64,000 bases of DNA from Sphingomonas sp. 67-36 (GTDB lineage Bacteria > Pseudomonadota > Alphaproteobacteria > Sphingomonadales > Sphingomonadaceae). The translations under genes were made by a program, and so were the position numbers. Location: positions 111,027-175,026 of the forward strand of contig MKSU01000016.1 in assembly GCA_001897375.1 (NCBI GenBank). Reading direction: 5' to 3'. This document shows positions 18,778 to 26,937 of this stretch, piece after piece; position 1 is the first letter of the stretch; each line of letters begins with the position of its first letter. The notes under the pieces were generated by a model, which was given only the letters and a program-made list of their open reading frames with translations, made no database searches and was not told the DNA's origin.

Positions 18778-21700
18778 TTGAATACTCCGATCTTCTACGA
18801 TCCCAGCGGCCGGCGCGGAACGCGCGCGCGCCGATCGGTCGCCGTGCTGATCGCGCTGATCGTGCTGGTGGCGATCGCCTTCGCCTCCACCCTGGTCGCG
18901 GTGCCGTCGGGGCCGGACCTGCCGCTGCCTTTCGCGCATCGCCAGGCGGAGCGATTCAACCCGCATGCCACGCCAACCACCAGGTCCGCGTCGCGCTGGC
19001 TGCCGCATCTCGCGCGCACGCCGAAGGCGGCCAAGGGCACCGCCGGCAAGCCGGTGACGATCGGCTTCTACGTCTCTGGCAACGACGGCAGCATCGCCTC
19101 GCTCCAGCGGCATATCAATTCGCTCGACTGGGTGGTGCCGGCGGTGCTGACCACCGACGCTTCGGGCAACGTCATCCAGTCGCGCGCGCCGCGTCTCGCG
19201 CAGGTGATGGCCGCCGCCGCGCGCCCGCCGAAGCTGCTGCCGATGGTGCAGAACATCGTCAACGCGCAGTGGGACGGCAAGGGCGCCGCCACGATGCTGC
19301 GCGACCGCGCCCATCGCAAGGCGGCGATCCAGCGGCTCGTCGCCTTCGTCGCGGACCAGCACGCCGCCGGGCTGGTGATGGACTATGAGAACCTCCCGCC
19401 GGAGGTGCTGCCGGCCTATGTCTCGTTCCTCGCGCAGCTCAACAAGGCGCTGCCCGAAAGCGCGACGCTCGCCGTGACGGTGCCGGCCGGCGAGCCGGAA
19501 TGGCGGCTCGCGAGCTTCGCCCGCGTCGTCGATAACGTCATCCTGATGGCCTATGACGAGCATTGGCAGAGCGGCAAGGCCGGGCCGATCGCCTCGCAGC
19601 CATGGTTCGTGCAGGTGGTCGAGGATGCGCTGCGGCAGGTCGGGCACGACAAGCTGATCGTCGCGCTCGGCAGCTATGGCTACGACTGGCACGACGATTC
19701 CGCCGATGCGATGTCGGTCGGCGAGGCGTGGCTCGCCGCGCGCAACGCCGATACGCCGGTCACCTTCGATCCCGCCAGCGGCAACGCCGGCTACGCCTAC
19801 AACCAGGACGGCACGCAGCATCAGATCTGGATGCTGGACGCGGCGACGAGCTGGAACCAGTTCGTCGCGCTGCGCCGGCTCGGCATCGTCAACATCGCGA
19901 TGTGGCGGATCGGAACGGAAGACCCCGGCTTCTGGAACGCGCTCGCCGCCTTCCGCACGAAGCTGCCGAACAAGGTGCCGGTGCTCGACAAGCTCAAGGC
20001 CGATCTCGACGTGGATGTGGAGGGATCGGGCGAGATATTGCGCATCACCGCCTCCCCCACCGACGGCCAGCGCCGCGTCGCCTACGACAAGGACGCGATG
20101 ATCCGGCGCGAGGAATATGTGTCGCTGCCGACGCCCTATGTCGTCCAGCGCGCCGGCGCGGTGCCGAAGAAGATCGCGCTGACCTTCGACGACGGCCCCG
20201 ACGCGACCTGGACGCCGAAGATCCTCGACATCCTCGAGCGCGAGCATGTGCCCGGCACCTTCTTCGTCATCGGCGAGAACGCCCTGCAGCATCCGCAATT
20301 GCTGCGCCGCATCGTCGCGGACGGTTCGGAGATCGGCAACCACACCTACACCCACCCCAATCTCGCGCTCTCGGGCGAGCGGACGGTGGATCTTGAGCTG
20401 AACACCACGCAGCGGCTGGTGCAGGCCTATACCGGCCGCTCGATGACATTGTTCCGCGCGCCCTATTTCGGGGACGCCGAGCCGACCACCGCCGACGAGA
20501 TCGGGCCGGCGCTGATCGCGCAGCAGCACGGCTATACCGTGGTCGGTCTGCACGTCGACCCGAACGACTGGCAGCGGCCGGGGACGCAGACGATCATCCG
20601 CGAGGTGCTGAGCCAGGTGGATGCCGTCAGCCCCGATCGCTCGGCTAACGTGGTGCTGCTCCACGACGGCGGCGGCAATCGCGAGCAGACCGTCGAGGCG
20701 CTGCCGCAGGTCATCGCCGGGCTGCGCGCGCGCGGCTACAGCTTCGTCACCGCCTCGCAGCTCGTCGGCCTGCCGCAATCGGTGGCGATGCCGGAGGTGA
20801 AGGGGCGCGACCTGCTGGCGGTGCGGACCGACGTCGGCATCTTCATCGCGCTGGCGCTGCTGTCGATCGCGCTGTCGTGGCTGTTCTATGTCGCGATCGT
20901 GCTGGGCATCGCGCGCGCGGTGCTGATGGCCGGGCTGGCCTGGCTCCAGACGGGCCGGCGCCGCGCCGTGCCGCCAGATTTCCACCCGAGCGTGTCGGTC
21001 ATCATCCCCGCCTATAACGAGGAGCGGGTGATCGTCGCGTCCGTTCGCCGCGTGCTCGCCAGCGACTATCCGGGGATCGAGGTGATCGTCGCCGACGACG
21101 GCTCGAAGGACCGCACCAGCGCCCTGGTGGCGGAGGCGTTCGCCGACGATCCGCGCGTCACGCTGATGACGCTCACCAACGGCGGCAAGGCGGCGGCGCT
21201 CAACCGCGCGCTGGCGCAGGCGCACAGCGAGGTGGTGATCGCGCTCGATGCCGATACGCAGTTCGAGCCGGAGACGATCGCGCGACTGACGCGCTGGTTC
21301 GCCGATCCCGCGATCGGCGCGGTGGCGGGCGACGCGCGGGTCGGCAACCGCGTGAACCTCGTCACCCGCTGGCAGGCGATCGAATATATCACCGCGCAGA
21401 ATCTCGAACGCCGCGCGCTCGCCGGGTTCGATGCGATGACGGTGGTGCCAGGCGCGGTCGGCGCGTGGCGGCGCACCGCGCTGGAATCGGTCGGCGGCTA
21501 TCCCGAGAACACGCTGGCGGAGGATCAGGACCTCACCATCGCGATCCAGCGCGCGGGCTGGCGCGTGTCCTATGATCCGCGCGCGGTGGCGTGGACGGAG
21601 GCGCCGGAGACGTTCCGCGCGCTCGCCAAGCAGCGCTATCGCTGGGCGTTCGGCACGCTGCAATGCCTGTGGAAGCATCGCGGCGTCATCGCCAGCGGCA

Positions 21701-22098
21701 AGCCCACGGGGCTGGCGCATATCGGCTTGCCGCAGGCGTGGCTGTTCCAGATCGCCTTCGCCGCGATCTCGCCGCTGATCGATCTCGCGCTGATCCTGTC
21801 GATCGGCGGCACGATCATGCGCGTGCAGCAGCACGGCTGGGCGCAGACCAGCGGCGATGTCGGCAAGATGGGCATCTACTGGCTGTGCTTCACCGCGATC
21901 GACGTGCTGTGCGGCTGGATCGCCTATCGGCTGGACGGGCGGAAGGTGCGCTACCCGGCGTTCCTGCTCGTCGCGCAGCGGCTGGTCTATCGCCAGATCA
22001 TGTATTGGGTGGTGCTGCGCGCGATCAGCTCCGCGATCGGCGGCTGGGTCGTGGGCTGGGGCAAGCTGGAGCGTTCCGGCCGGGTGCAGGCGGCTTAG
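18778..22098 (+). CDS. Trifunctional GH18-like / polysaccharide deacetylase / GT2 synthase
   Basis: A 1106-residue inner-membrane fusion. After one helix (residues 20-40) comes a GH18-like domain (about 80-400) with the active-site segment GLVMDYENLP (D202, E204). A NodB deacetylase (about 455-655) follows with TFDDGPD (D471, D472) and the metal histidines in NHTYTHPN (H522, H526). A helix (about 685-715) leads to a GT2 domain with DDGS (773-776), DAD (824-826), EDQD (around 916) and QRYRW (952-956), then C-terminal helices. Synthesis, N-deacetylation and cleavage of a beta-linked amino-sugar polymer on one chain is the natural reading. The start is TTG. Confidence 0.88.
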   Translation: MNTPIFYDPSGRRGTRARRSVAVLIALIVLVAIAFASTLVAVPSGPDLPLPFAHRQAERFNPHATPTTRSASRWLPHLARTPKAAKGTAGKPVTIGFYVSGNDGSIASLQRHINSLDWVVPAVLTTDASGNVIQSRAPRLAQVMAAAARPPKLLPMVQNIVNAQWDGKGAATMLRDRAHRKAAIQRLVAFVADQHAAGLVMDYENLPPEVLPAYVSFLAQLNKALPESATLAVTVPAGEPEWRLASFARVVDNVILMAYDEHWQSGKAGPIASQPWFVQVVEDALRQVGHDKLIVALGSYGYDWHDDSADAMSVGEAWLAARNADTPVTFDPASGNAGYAYNQDGTQHQIWMLDAATSWNQFVALRRLGIVNIAMWRIGTEDPGFWNALAAFRTKLPNKVPVLDKLKADLDVDVEGSGEILRITASPTDGQRRVAYDKDAMIRREEYVSLPTPYVVQRAGAVPKKIALTFDDGPDATWTPKILDILEREHVPGTFFVIGENALQHPQLLRRIVADGSEIGNHTYTHPNLALSGERTVDLELNTTQRLVQAYTGRSMTLFRAPYFGDAEPTTADEIGPALIAQQHGYTVVGLHVDPNDWQRPGTQTIIREVLSQVDAVSPDRSANVVLLHDGGGNREQTVEALPQVIAGLRARGYSFVTASQLVGLPQSVAMPEVKGRDLLAVRTDVGIFIALALLSIALSWLFYVAIVLGIARAVLMAGLAWLQTGRRRAVPPDFHPSVSVIIPAYNEERVIVASVRRVLASDYPGIEVIVADDGSKDRTSALVAEAFADDPRVTLMTLTNGGKAAALNRALAQAHSEVVIALDADTQFEPETIARLTRWFADPAIGAVAGDARVGNRVNLVTRWQAIEYITAQNLERRALAGFDAMTVVPGAVGAWRRTALESVGGYPENTLAEDQDLTIAIQRAGWRVSYDPRAVAWTEAPETFRALAKQRYRWAFGTLQCLWKHRGVIASGKPTGLAHIGLPQAWLFQIAFAAISPLIDLALILSIGGTIMRVQQHGWAQTSGDVGKMGIYWLCFTAIDVLCGWIAYRLDGRKVRYPAFLLVAQRLVYRQIMYWVVLRAISSAIGGWVVGWGKLERSGRVQAA

Positions 22099-22163
22099 AT
22101 CGGTCCTGGCGCCCGGATCGCGCCCGTCTTGCCAGCGTAACGTTCGCGCCTTATCCGCTGGAG

Positions 22164-23594
22164 ATGATCGCTTCAGAAATCGTCGCCGAGCTTGATCGGC
22201 TCTACACCGCCTCTGTCAGCCGGTTGCAGCAGGCGCTGACCCGCTACCTCACCGACGGCACGCCGCCGCCGCCCGAATCGCGCCACGACGGATCGTTCGC
22301 CTATCCTGAAATCCACCTGCGCTATCGCGGGCAGGAGGATCGCCCCACCCCGCCGCGCTCGTTCGGGCGGCTGGTGACGCCGGGCGAATATCGCATCAGC
22401 GTGACCAAGCCCGCGCTGTTCGCCGATTACCTCACCGAGCAGCTCACCCTGCTGATGGAAGATTATGACATCGAGGTGCAGGCGGTCGCGGGGCGGACGG
22501 AAATCCCCTTCCCCTATGTCCTCGATCCGGGCCATGCGCTCGGCCTCGACGAGGTGTCCGCCGCCGAGCTGGCGCGCTTCTTCCCCGCCACCGAACTGGC
22601 GCATATCGGCGACGAGATCGCGGACGGGCTGTGGACGCCGGTGGACGAGACCCGGCCGCTCGCGCTGTTCGACGGGCTGCGCACCGATTTCAGCCTCGCT
22701 CGGCTGCGTCATTACACCGGCACCCCGCCGGAGCATGTGCAGCGCTACGTGCTGTTCACCAACTACCATCGCTACATCGACGAGTTCGTCCGCTGGGCGG
22801 CGGCGCAGGTCAACGGCGATTCGCGCTTCACCGCGCTGTCCGGCCCCGGCGGGGTGATGTTCCGCCCCGGCGACGATCCCGCGATGCTGGACGACAGCGC
22901 GTGGCGGCGGCTCCAGATGCCGGCCTATCACCTGCTCGCGCCGGATCGCAGCGGCATCACGCTCGTCAACATCGGCGTCGGGCCGTCGAACGCCAAGACG
23001 ATCACCGATCACCTCGCGGTGCTGCGCCCCGATGCGTGGCTGATGATCGGCCATTGCGGCGGCCTGCGCCCGTCGCAGCGGATCGGCGACTATGTGCTCG
23101 CCCATGCCTATCTGCGCGACGATCATGTGCTGGACGACGTGCTGCCGCCGGAAATCCCGGTGCCCGCCATCGCTGAGGTGCAACTCGCGCTGGCCCGCGC
23201 GGCGGAGACGGTCTCCGGCCAGTCGGGCGAGGAGTTGAAGCGGCGGCTGCGCACCGGCACGATCGTCACCACCGACGACCGCAACTGGGAATTGCGCTAC
23301 AGCCGCTCCGCCCTGCGCTTCTCGCTCAGCCGCGCGGTGGGGATCGACATGGAATCGGCCACCACGGCCGCGCAGGGCTATCGCTTCCGCGTCCCCTACG
23401 GCACCTTGCTGTGCGTGTCGGACAAGCCGCTCCACGGCGAGCTGAAGCTGCCGGGGCAGGCCAACCGCTTCTACGAGCGCGCGATCAGCGAGCATATGCG
23501 GATCGGCATCGAGACGTGCGAGGAGTTGCGCCGCGAGGGCGCCCGGTTGCACAGTCGCAAATTGCGGGCGTTCAACGAGCCACCCTTCCGCTGA
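22164..23594 (+). CDS. amn: AMP nucleosidase
   Basis: A 476-residue cytosolic enzyme that splits AMP into adenine and ribose 5-phosphate. The N-terminal domain (residues 1-170) has the Amn-specific HLRYRGQEDRPTPPRSFGR-like segment, and the C-terminal nucleoside phosphorylase fold has VNIGVGPSNAKTITDHLAVL, MIGHCGGLR and GIDMESATTAAQGYRFRVP. The latter supplies the ribose-binding Met-Glu and the purine-site residues. The length matches E. coli Amn (484). ATG 22164 is chosen because the longer open frame upstream is only a shadow of the previous gene. Confidence 0.93.
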   Translation: MIASEIVAELDRLYTASVSRLQQALTRYLTDGTPPPPESRHDGSFAYPEIHLRYRGQEDRPTPPRSFGRLVTPGEYRISVTKPALFADYLTEQLTLLMEDYDIEVQAVAGRTEIPFPYVLDPGHALGLDEVSAAELARFFPATELAHIGDEIADGLWTPVDETRPLALFDGLRTDFSLARLRHYTGTPPEHVQRYVLFTNYHRYIDEFVRWAAAQVNGDSRFTALSGPGGVMFRPGDDPAMLDDSAWRRLQMPAYHLLAPDRSGITLVNIGVGPSNAKTITDHLAVLRPDAWLMIGHCGGLRPSQRIGDYVLAHAYLRDDHVLDDVLPPEIPVPAIAEVQLALARAAETVSGQSGEELKRRLRTGTIVTTDDRNWELRYSRSALRFSLSRAVGIDMESATTAAQGYRFRVPYGTLLCVSDKPLHGELKLPGQANRFYERAISEHMRIGIETCEELRREGARLHSRKLRAFNEPPFR

Positions 23595-23648
23595 GGCAAC
23601 GACCGGGGCGGCCGTGCGTTGATCGGCCGCTATCAGGGAGAATTTCGC

Positions 23649-24089
23649 ATGGCCGACACGCCCGAGACACCCAAGGCCCCCGCGCCGCGCGCGGCCACCC
23701 GCCGCCACGCGCCGCGCAAGACCAGCACCGCCAAGCCGGCGGCGAAGGCCAAAAAGCCCGTAGCCAGCGGCGCCAAGCCCGCCGCCAAGCCGCGCGCCGC
23801 GACCGGGAGGAGCGAATCCAAGCCGGCCACCACCGGCAAGGTCGCCGCCGTCAAGGCGCGCGTGACGAAGGCCAGCGGGAAGGTCGGCGGCAAATGGGGA
23901 TCGGCCGCGATCGCCGGCGGGCTGGCGGTGGTCGGCGCGGCCGCCACCGCCGCGCTGCTCTCGCTGCGCGGCTCGACGCCCCGCAAGGACGAGGCGGAAG
24001 GCGGCGCGCACAGCCCCGACGGCGAGGATGCCTCGGCATCGTTCCGCGCCGGCATCGCCGACGAGAATTCGATCCCCGACAAGGTGTGA
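23649..24089 (+). CDS. Ala/Lys/Pro-rich protein with one membrane helix
   Basis: A 146-residue protein of low complexity. Residues 1-85 are basic (Lys, Ala, Pro, Arg; many AAKP/AKP steps) like histone-H1-type tails. One hydrophobic segment, IAGGLAVVGAAATAALL, lies at about residues 97-113, and an acidic tail ends the protein. Similar proteins in sphingomonads are unannotated. The basic part could touch nucleic acid or the membrane surface. GGGAGAA precedes the ATG. No function is assigned. Confidence 0.65.
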   Translation: MADTPETPKAPAPRAATRRHAPRKTSTAKPAAKAKKPVASGAKPAAKPRAATGRSESKPATTGKVAAVKARVTKASGKVGGKWGSAAIAGGLAVVGAAATAALLSLRGSTPRKDEAEGGAHSPDGEDASASFRAGIADENSIPDKV

Positions 24090-24122
24090 TCCGGCCTCAG
24101 CCGGCGGGGGTCAGACCTGGCC

Positions 24123-24878
24123 TCAGCCGGCGAGGAAATCCGCGATCGCCCGGCCAAGCTCCGGCCTGGTCACGGCGCTCATGTGATTGCCGGGAATCTC
24201 GACATAGCGCGCGTCGGGCAGCACGTCGGCCAGCGCCGCCGCCGAGCCGTTGTCGTCGTCATCCACGCCGTTCACGCAAAGCGTCGGCCATGTGAAGTCC
24301 TCAACCGCCGCGATCGGCGTGCTGACGAACGTGTCGATCACGTTGAGCAAGGCAATCGGATCGCCGCGTGTCGTCTTGAGGAACGCCTCCGCCATCCATT
24401 CGGCGCTGCCGCGCGGATGCCTGCCCAGGTTGGTGAGGATGTTGCGGAAATGATCCGCGCGCCGCCCGGCGGAAACAAGCCCGTCCAGCCCCATGCCGGC
24501 GAAGATCACGCGGCGTGGGCTGGCCCCGGTCGCCAGCATCCGGCTGGTGGTCCGCGCGCCGAGTGAATAGCCGCCGAGATCGTATTCGGTCAGCCCGAGA
24601 TGCGCGACCAGCGCGTGCCCGTCCTTCGTCAGCGCGTCGGGCGGATAGGCGGCCGCCTCGTGCGGCTTCGCGCTTTCGCCATGTGCGCGCAGGTCCGGCA
24701 TGATGACGCGGAAGCCCCGCGCGGCGATCGCGGCGGCATGGCGATAACGAATCCAGTTGGTCTGCGCGTCGGAGAAATAGCCGTGGATCAGGACGACCGG
24801 GCGCCCCTCCCCCATCTCCCGCCACGCGATCCGCGTGCCGTCGAAACTCTCGAAATAATGCGTTTCACTCGGGGACAT
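24123..24878 (-). CDS. Alpha/beta hydrolase
   Basis: A 251-residue soluble hydrolase. VVLIHGYFSDAQTNW supplies the oxyanion HG, GYSLGARTT holds the nucleophile Ser, CVNGVDDDDNGSA marks the acid region, and PGNHMSAV holds the catalytic His. The fold and order match haloperoxidase/esterase-type hydrolases; the substrate is unknown. Its start lies 14 bases inside the end of the GFA gene, so the two are probably translationally coupled. It converges on the Ala/Lys-rich gene. Confidence 0.86.
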   Translation of the reverse strand: MSPSETHYFESFDGTRIAWREMGEGRPVVLIHGYFSDAQTNWIRYRHAAAIAARGFRVIMPDLRAHGESAKPHEAAAYPPDALTKDGHALVAHLGLTEYDLGGYSLGARTTSRMLATGASPRRVIFAGMGLDGLVSAGRRADHFRNILTNLGRHPRGSAEWMAEAFLKTTRGDPIALLNVIDTFVSTPIAAVEDFTWPTLCVNGVDDDDNGSAAALADVLPDARYVEIPGNHMSAVTRPELGRAIADFLAG

Positions 24879-25308
24879 CTTGACCTGCTTCCCGCCAACG
24901 ATCGACCAGCGCCTGATATTCGTCGCACCGATGGCCAGGCAAGCTGCGCGTGTCGAGCCATGCGTCATGGCGATGCTCGATCCCGAAATGCGAGGTCGGG
25001 CGGAAGCGCGAGGGATCGTCGAAGCTGCCGACGGTAATGTCGATCTTGTCCGAGCCGGAGACATATTCGAACGTCAGCGGCGTGCCGCATGTCGAGCAGA
25101 AGCCGCGCCGCGCGATCGGCGAGGAGGCATAACGGTCCGGCTCGCGCTCCCAGCGCACGTCCGCACGCTTCACGTTCGCGAACGCGGCCGCCACGCCCCC
25201 GGTCGCGCGCTGGCACATGCGGCAGTGGCAGAGATAGGCGTCGTCGCTGTCGATCCGGGCCGTATAACGGACGCGGCCGCACTGGCAGCCGCCGGTCATC
25301 TCGGTCAT
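24865..25308 (-). CDS. GFA-family zinc protein (first copy)
   Basis: A 147-residue protein of the GFA (glutathione-dependent formaldehyde-activating enzyme/centromere V) family. Zinc ligands are GGCQCGRVRY, CHCRMCQ and FCSTCGTPL, all intact. The family name comes from Gfa of Paracoccus; most members have no proven activity. I start at MTEMTGG (25308) since the longer frame has a non-family leader. It is divergent from the marR gene, and both promoters share about 105 bases. Confidence 0.88.
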   Translation of the reverse strand: MTEMTGGCQCGRVRYTARIDSDDAYLCHCRMCQRATGGVAAAFANVKRADVRWEREPDRYASSPIARRGFCSTCGTPLTFEYVSGSDKIDITVGSFDDPSRFRPTSHFGIEHRHDAWLDTRSLPGHRCDEYQALVDRWREAGQDVPE

Positions 25309-25387
25309 CGCCTGTCCTTTCGTGCCGGGCAGTTTCGCGCGGCGGCGGAACGATTGCAAATTTCGCACGACGCGGCACTTCCATTAT

Positions 25388-25401
25388 ATAAGCACGCTTA
25401 T
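25388..25401. promoter_or_regulatory. Inverted repeat before marR (candidate MarR operator)
   Basis: ATAAGC (25388-25393) and GCTTAT (25396-25401) flank AC, within the AT-rich run CATTATATAAGC and TTATTATATG. The site ends 13 bases before the MarR start and probably covers the promoter or transcript start. A palindrome there is typical for autorepressing MarR proteins. It could also touch the divergent GFA promoter. Confidence 0.65.
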
Positions 25402-25414
25402 TATATGCGCGCCC

Positions 25415-25864
25415 ATGACAGAGACATTCGGGTTCCTGCTCAGCGATACGTCACGCCTGCTGCGCCGCCGGTTCGACGAACGCGCCCGCACGCACGGCGC
25501 GACTCGCGCGCAGTGGAAGGCGCTGCTCGGTATCAGCCAGCAGGAAGGAATCAACCAGGGCAGCCTCGCCGACATTCTGGAGGTCGAGCCGATCACGCTC
25601 TGCCGCCTGATCGACCGGATGGAGGAATCCGGCCTGGTCGAGCGGCGGCGCGATCCGAACGACCGCCGCGCATGGCAATTGTTCCTCACCGACAAGGCCC
25701 ATCCGGTGATCGACCTGCTTCGCGAGACCGGCATGGAGCTTACCGCTCAAGCACTGCGCGGCATTCCCGATGAATCGATCACCCATCTTTCCGAAGTGCT
25801 GAACCGCATCCGCGAGAATCTCGCCGATGCGCCGCAACAGCAGAAGGACGCCGCTCATGGCTGA
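25415..25864 (+). CDS. MarR-family transcriptional regulator
   Basis: A 149-residue winged-helix repressor. The DNA-binding region is QWKALLGISQQEGINQGS, ADILEVEPITLCRLIDRME and the wing LVERRRDPNDRRAWQLFLT (DPNDRR is the conserved wing). The family binds as a dimer and is released by phenolic or lipophilic ligands. It overlaps the next gene (membrane fusion protein) by 8 bases, so it is the first gene of a MarR-EmrA-EmrB efflux operon and the likely local regulator through the repeat at 25388-25401. Confidence 0.93.
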   Translation: MTETFGFLLSDTSRLLRRRFDERARTHGATRAQWKALLGISQQEGINQGSLADILEVEPITLCRLIDRMEESGLVERRRDPNDRRAWQLFLTDKAHPVIDLLRETGMELTAQALRGIPDESITHLSEVLNRIRENLADAPQQQKDAAHG

Positions 25865-26936
25865 CGCCGATCCGAAGCGCGAATTCGCCGCCGACAAGGA
25901 AATCTCCGTGCTCTCGCAGGAGGATGGCCCCGCCGAGAAGCGGCGCGGCGTGCTGCGGCTGGTGCCGATGCTCGGGGTGCCGCTGCTGATCGCGCTGGTC
26001 GGCGGCTATTTCTACATCACCTCGGGCCGCTATATCTCGACCGACAACGCCTATGTCCGGCAGGACATGATCTCGGTCAGCCCGGACGTGTCGGGCCGCA
26101 TCGTCGAGGTCGACGTGCGCGAGAACCAGCAGGTGAAGGCCGGCGACGTGCTGTTCCGCATCGATCCGGAACCGTACAAGATCGCGCTGGCGCAGGCCGA
26201 CGCCGATCTCGCCACCGCGCGGGTGCAGGTCTCCACCATGGCGACCGACACCGGCAGCGCCGCCGCCGACATCCAGAATGCCAAAGCGGAGCTGACGCTG
26301 GCGCAGGCCACCTATTCCCGCCAGACCGCGCTGATGAAACAGGGCTTCACCACCCGCGCCGCGTTCGATGCGGCGACGCAGGGCGTGGCCGCCGCGAATG
26401 CGAAGCTCGCCACCGCGCAGGCCGCCGCCGCGCGCGCCCGCCAGCAGCTCGGCTCGGGCGGCGGCACCGGCCAGCCCGCCGCGATCCAGGTCGCGCTCGC
26501 CAAGCGCGAGAAGGCCGCGTACGATCTCGAACGCAGCGTGGTCCGCGCGCCGAAGGACGGCATCGTCAGCCAGACGGGGCGGCTTCAGGTGGGCAATATC
26601 ACGCCCTCCGGCGTTCCCGCGCTGAGCCTCGTCGTCAGCCAGCAGGCGTGGGTCGAGGCGAACTTCAAGGAAACCGATCTCAACCACATGCGCGTCGGCC
26701 AGCCCGCCGAACTGTCGTTCGATGCCTATCCGGGGCTGAAGGTGAAGGGCCGCGTCCAGTCGATCGGCGCCGGCACCGGCAGCGAATTCTCCGTGCTGCC
26801 GGCGCAGAACGCCACCGGCAACTGGGTGAAGGTGACGCAGCGCGTGCCGGTGCGCATCGCGATCGACGGCACCCCGCCGCGCGCGATGATCGCCGGCCTC
26901 TCGACCGACGTGACGATCGACACGAAGGCGCGCTGA
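25857..26936 (+). CDS. HlyD/EmrA-family membrane fusion protein
   Basis: A 359-residue periplasmic adaptor anchored by one helix (about residues 35-58, LVPMLGVPLLIALVGGYFYI). The lipoyl/barrel-sandwich halves read STDNAYVRQDMISVSPDVSG and VRAPKDGIVSQTGRLQVGN. Between them is a helical hairpin rich in Ala/Gln (about residues 115-235). The order and YxxTDNAYV match EmrA, which bridges an MFS pump to an outer-membrane channel. It overlaps marR and lies 1 base before the pump gene. No TolC-like gene is in the operon, so the channel must be encoded elsewhere. Confidence 0.93.
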   Translation: MADADPKREFAADKEISVLSQEDGPAEKRRGVLRLVPMLGVPLLIALVGGYFYITSGRYISTDNAYVRQDMISVSPDVSGRIVEVDVRENQQVKAGDVLFRIDPEPYKIALAQADADLATARVQVSTMATDTGSAAADIQNAKAELTLAQATYSRQTALMKQGFTTRAAFDAATQGVAAANAKLATAQAAAARARQQLGSGGGTGQPAAIQVALAKREKAAYDLERSVVRAPKDGIVSQTGRLQVGNITPSGVPALSLVVSQQAWVEANFKETDLNHMRVGQPAELSFDAYPGLKVKGRVQSIGAGTGSEFSVLPAQNATGNWVKVTQRVPVRIAIDGTPPRAMIAGLSTDVTIDTKAR

Positions 26937-26937
26937 T

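Noticed and set aside
18595-21834. Open frame of 1079 codons on the minus strand
   Set aside because: Antisense of the trifunctional GH18/NodB/GT2 gene. The product is low-complexity Arg/Asp/His and lacks a ribosome-binding site.
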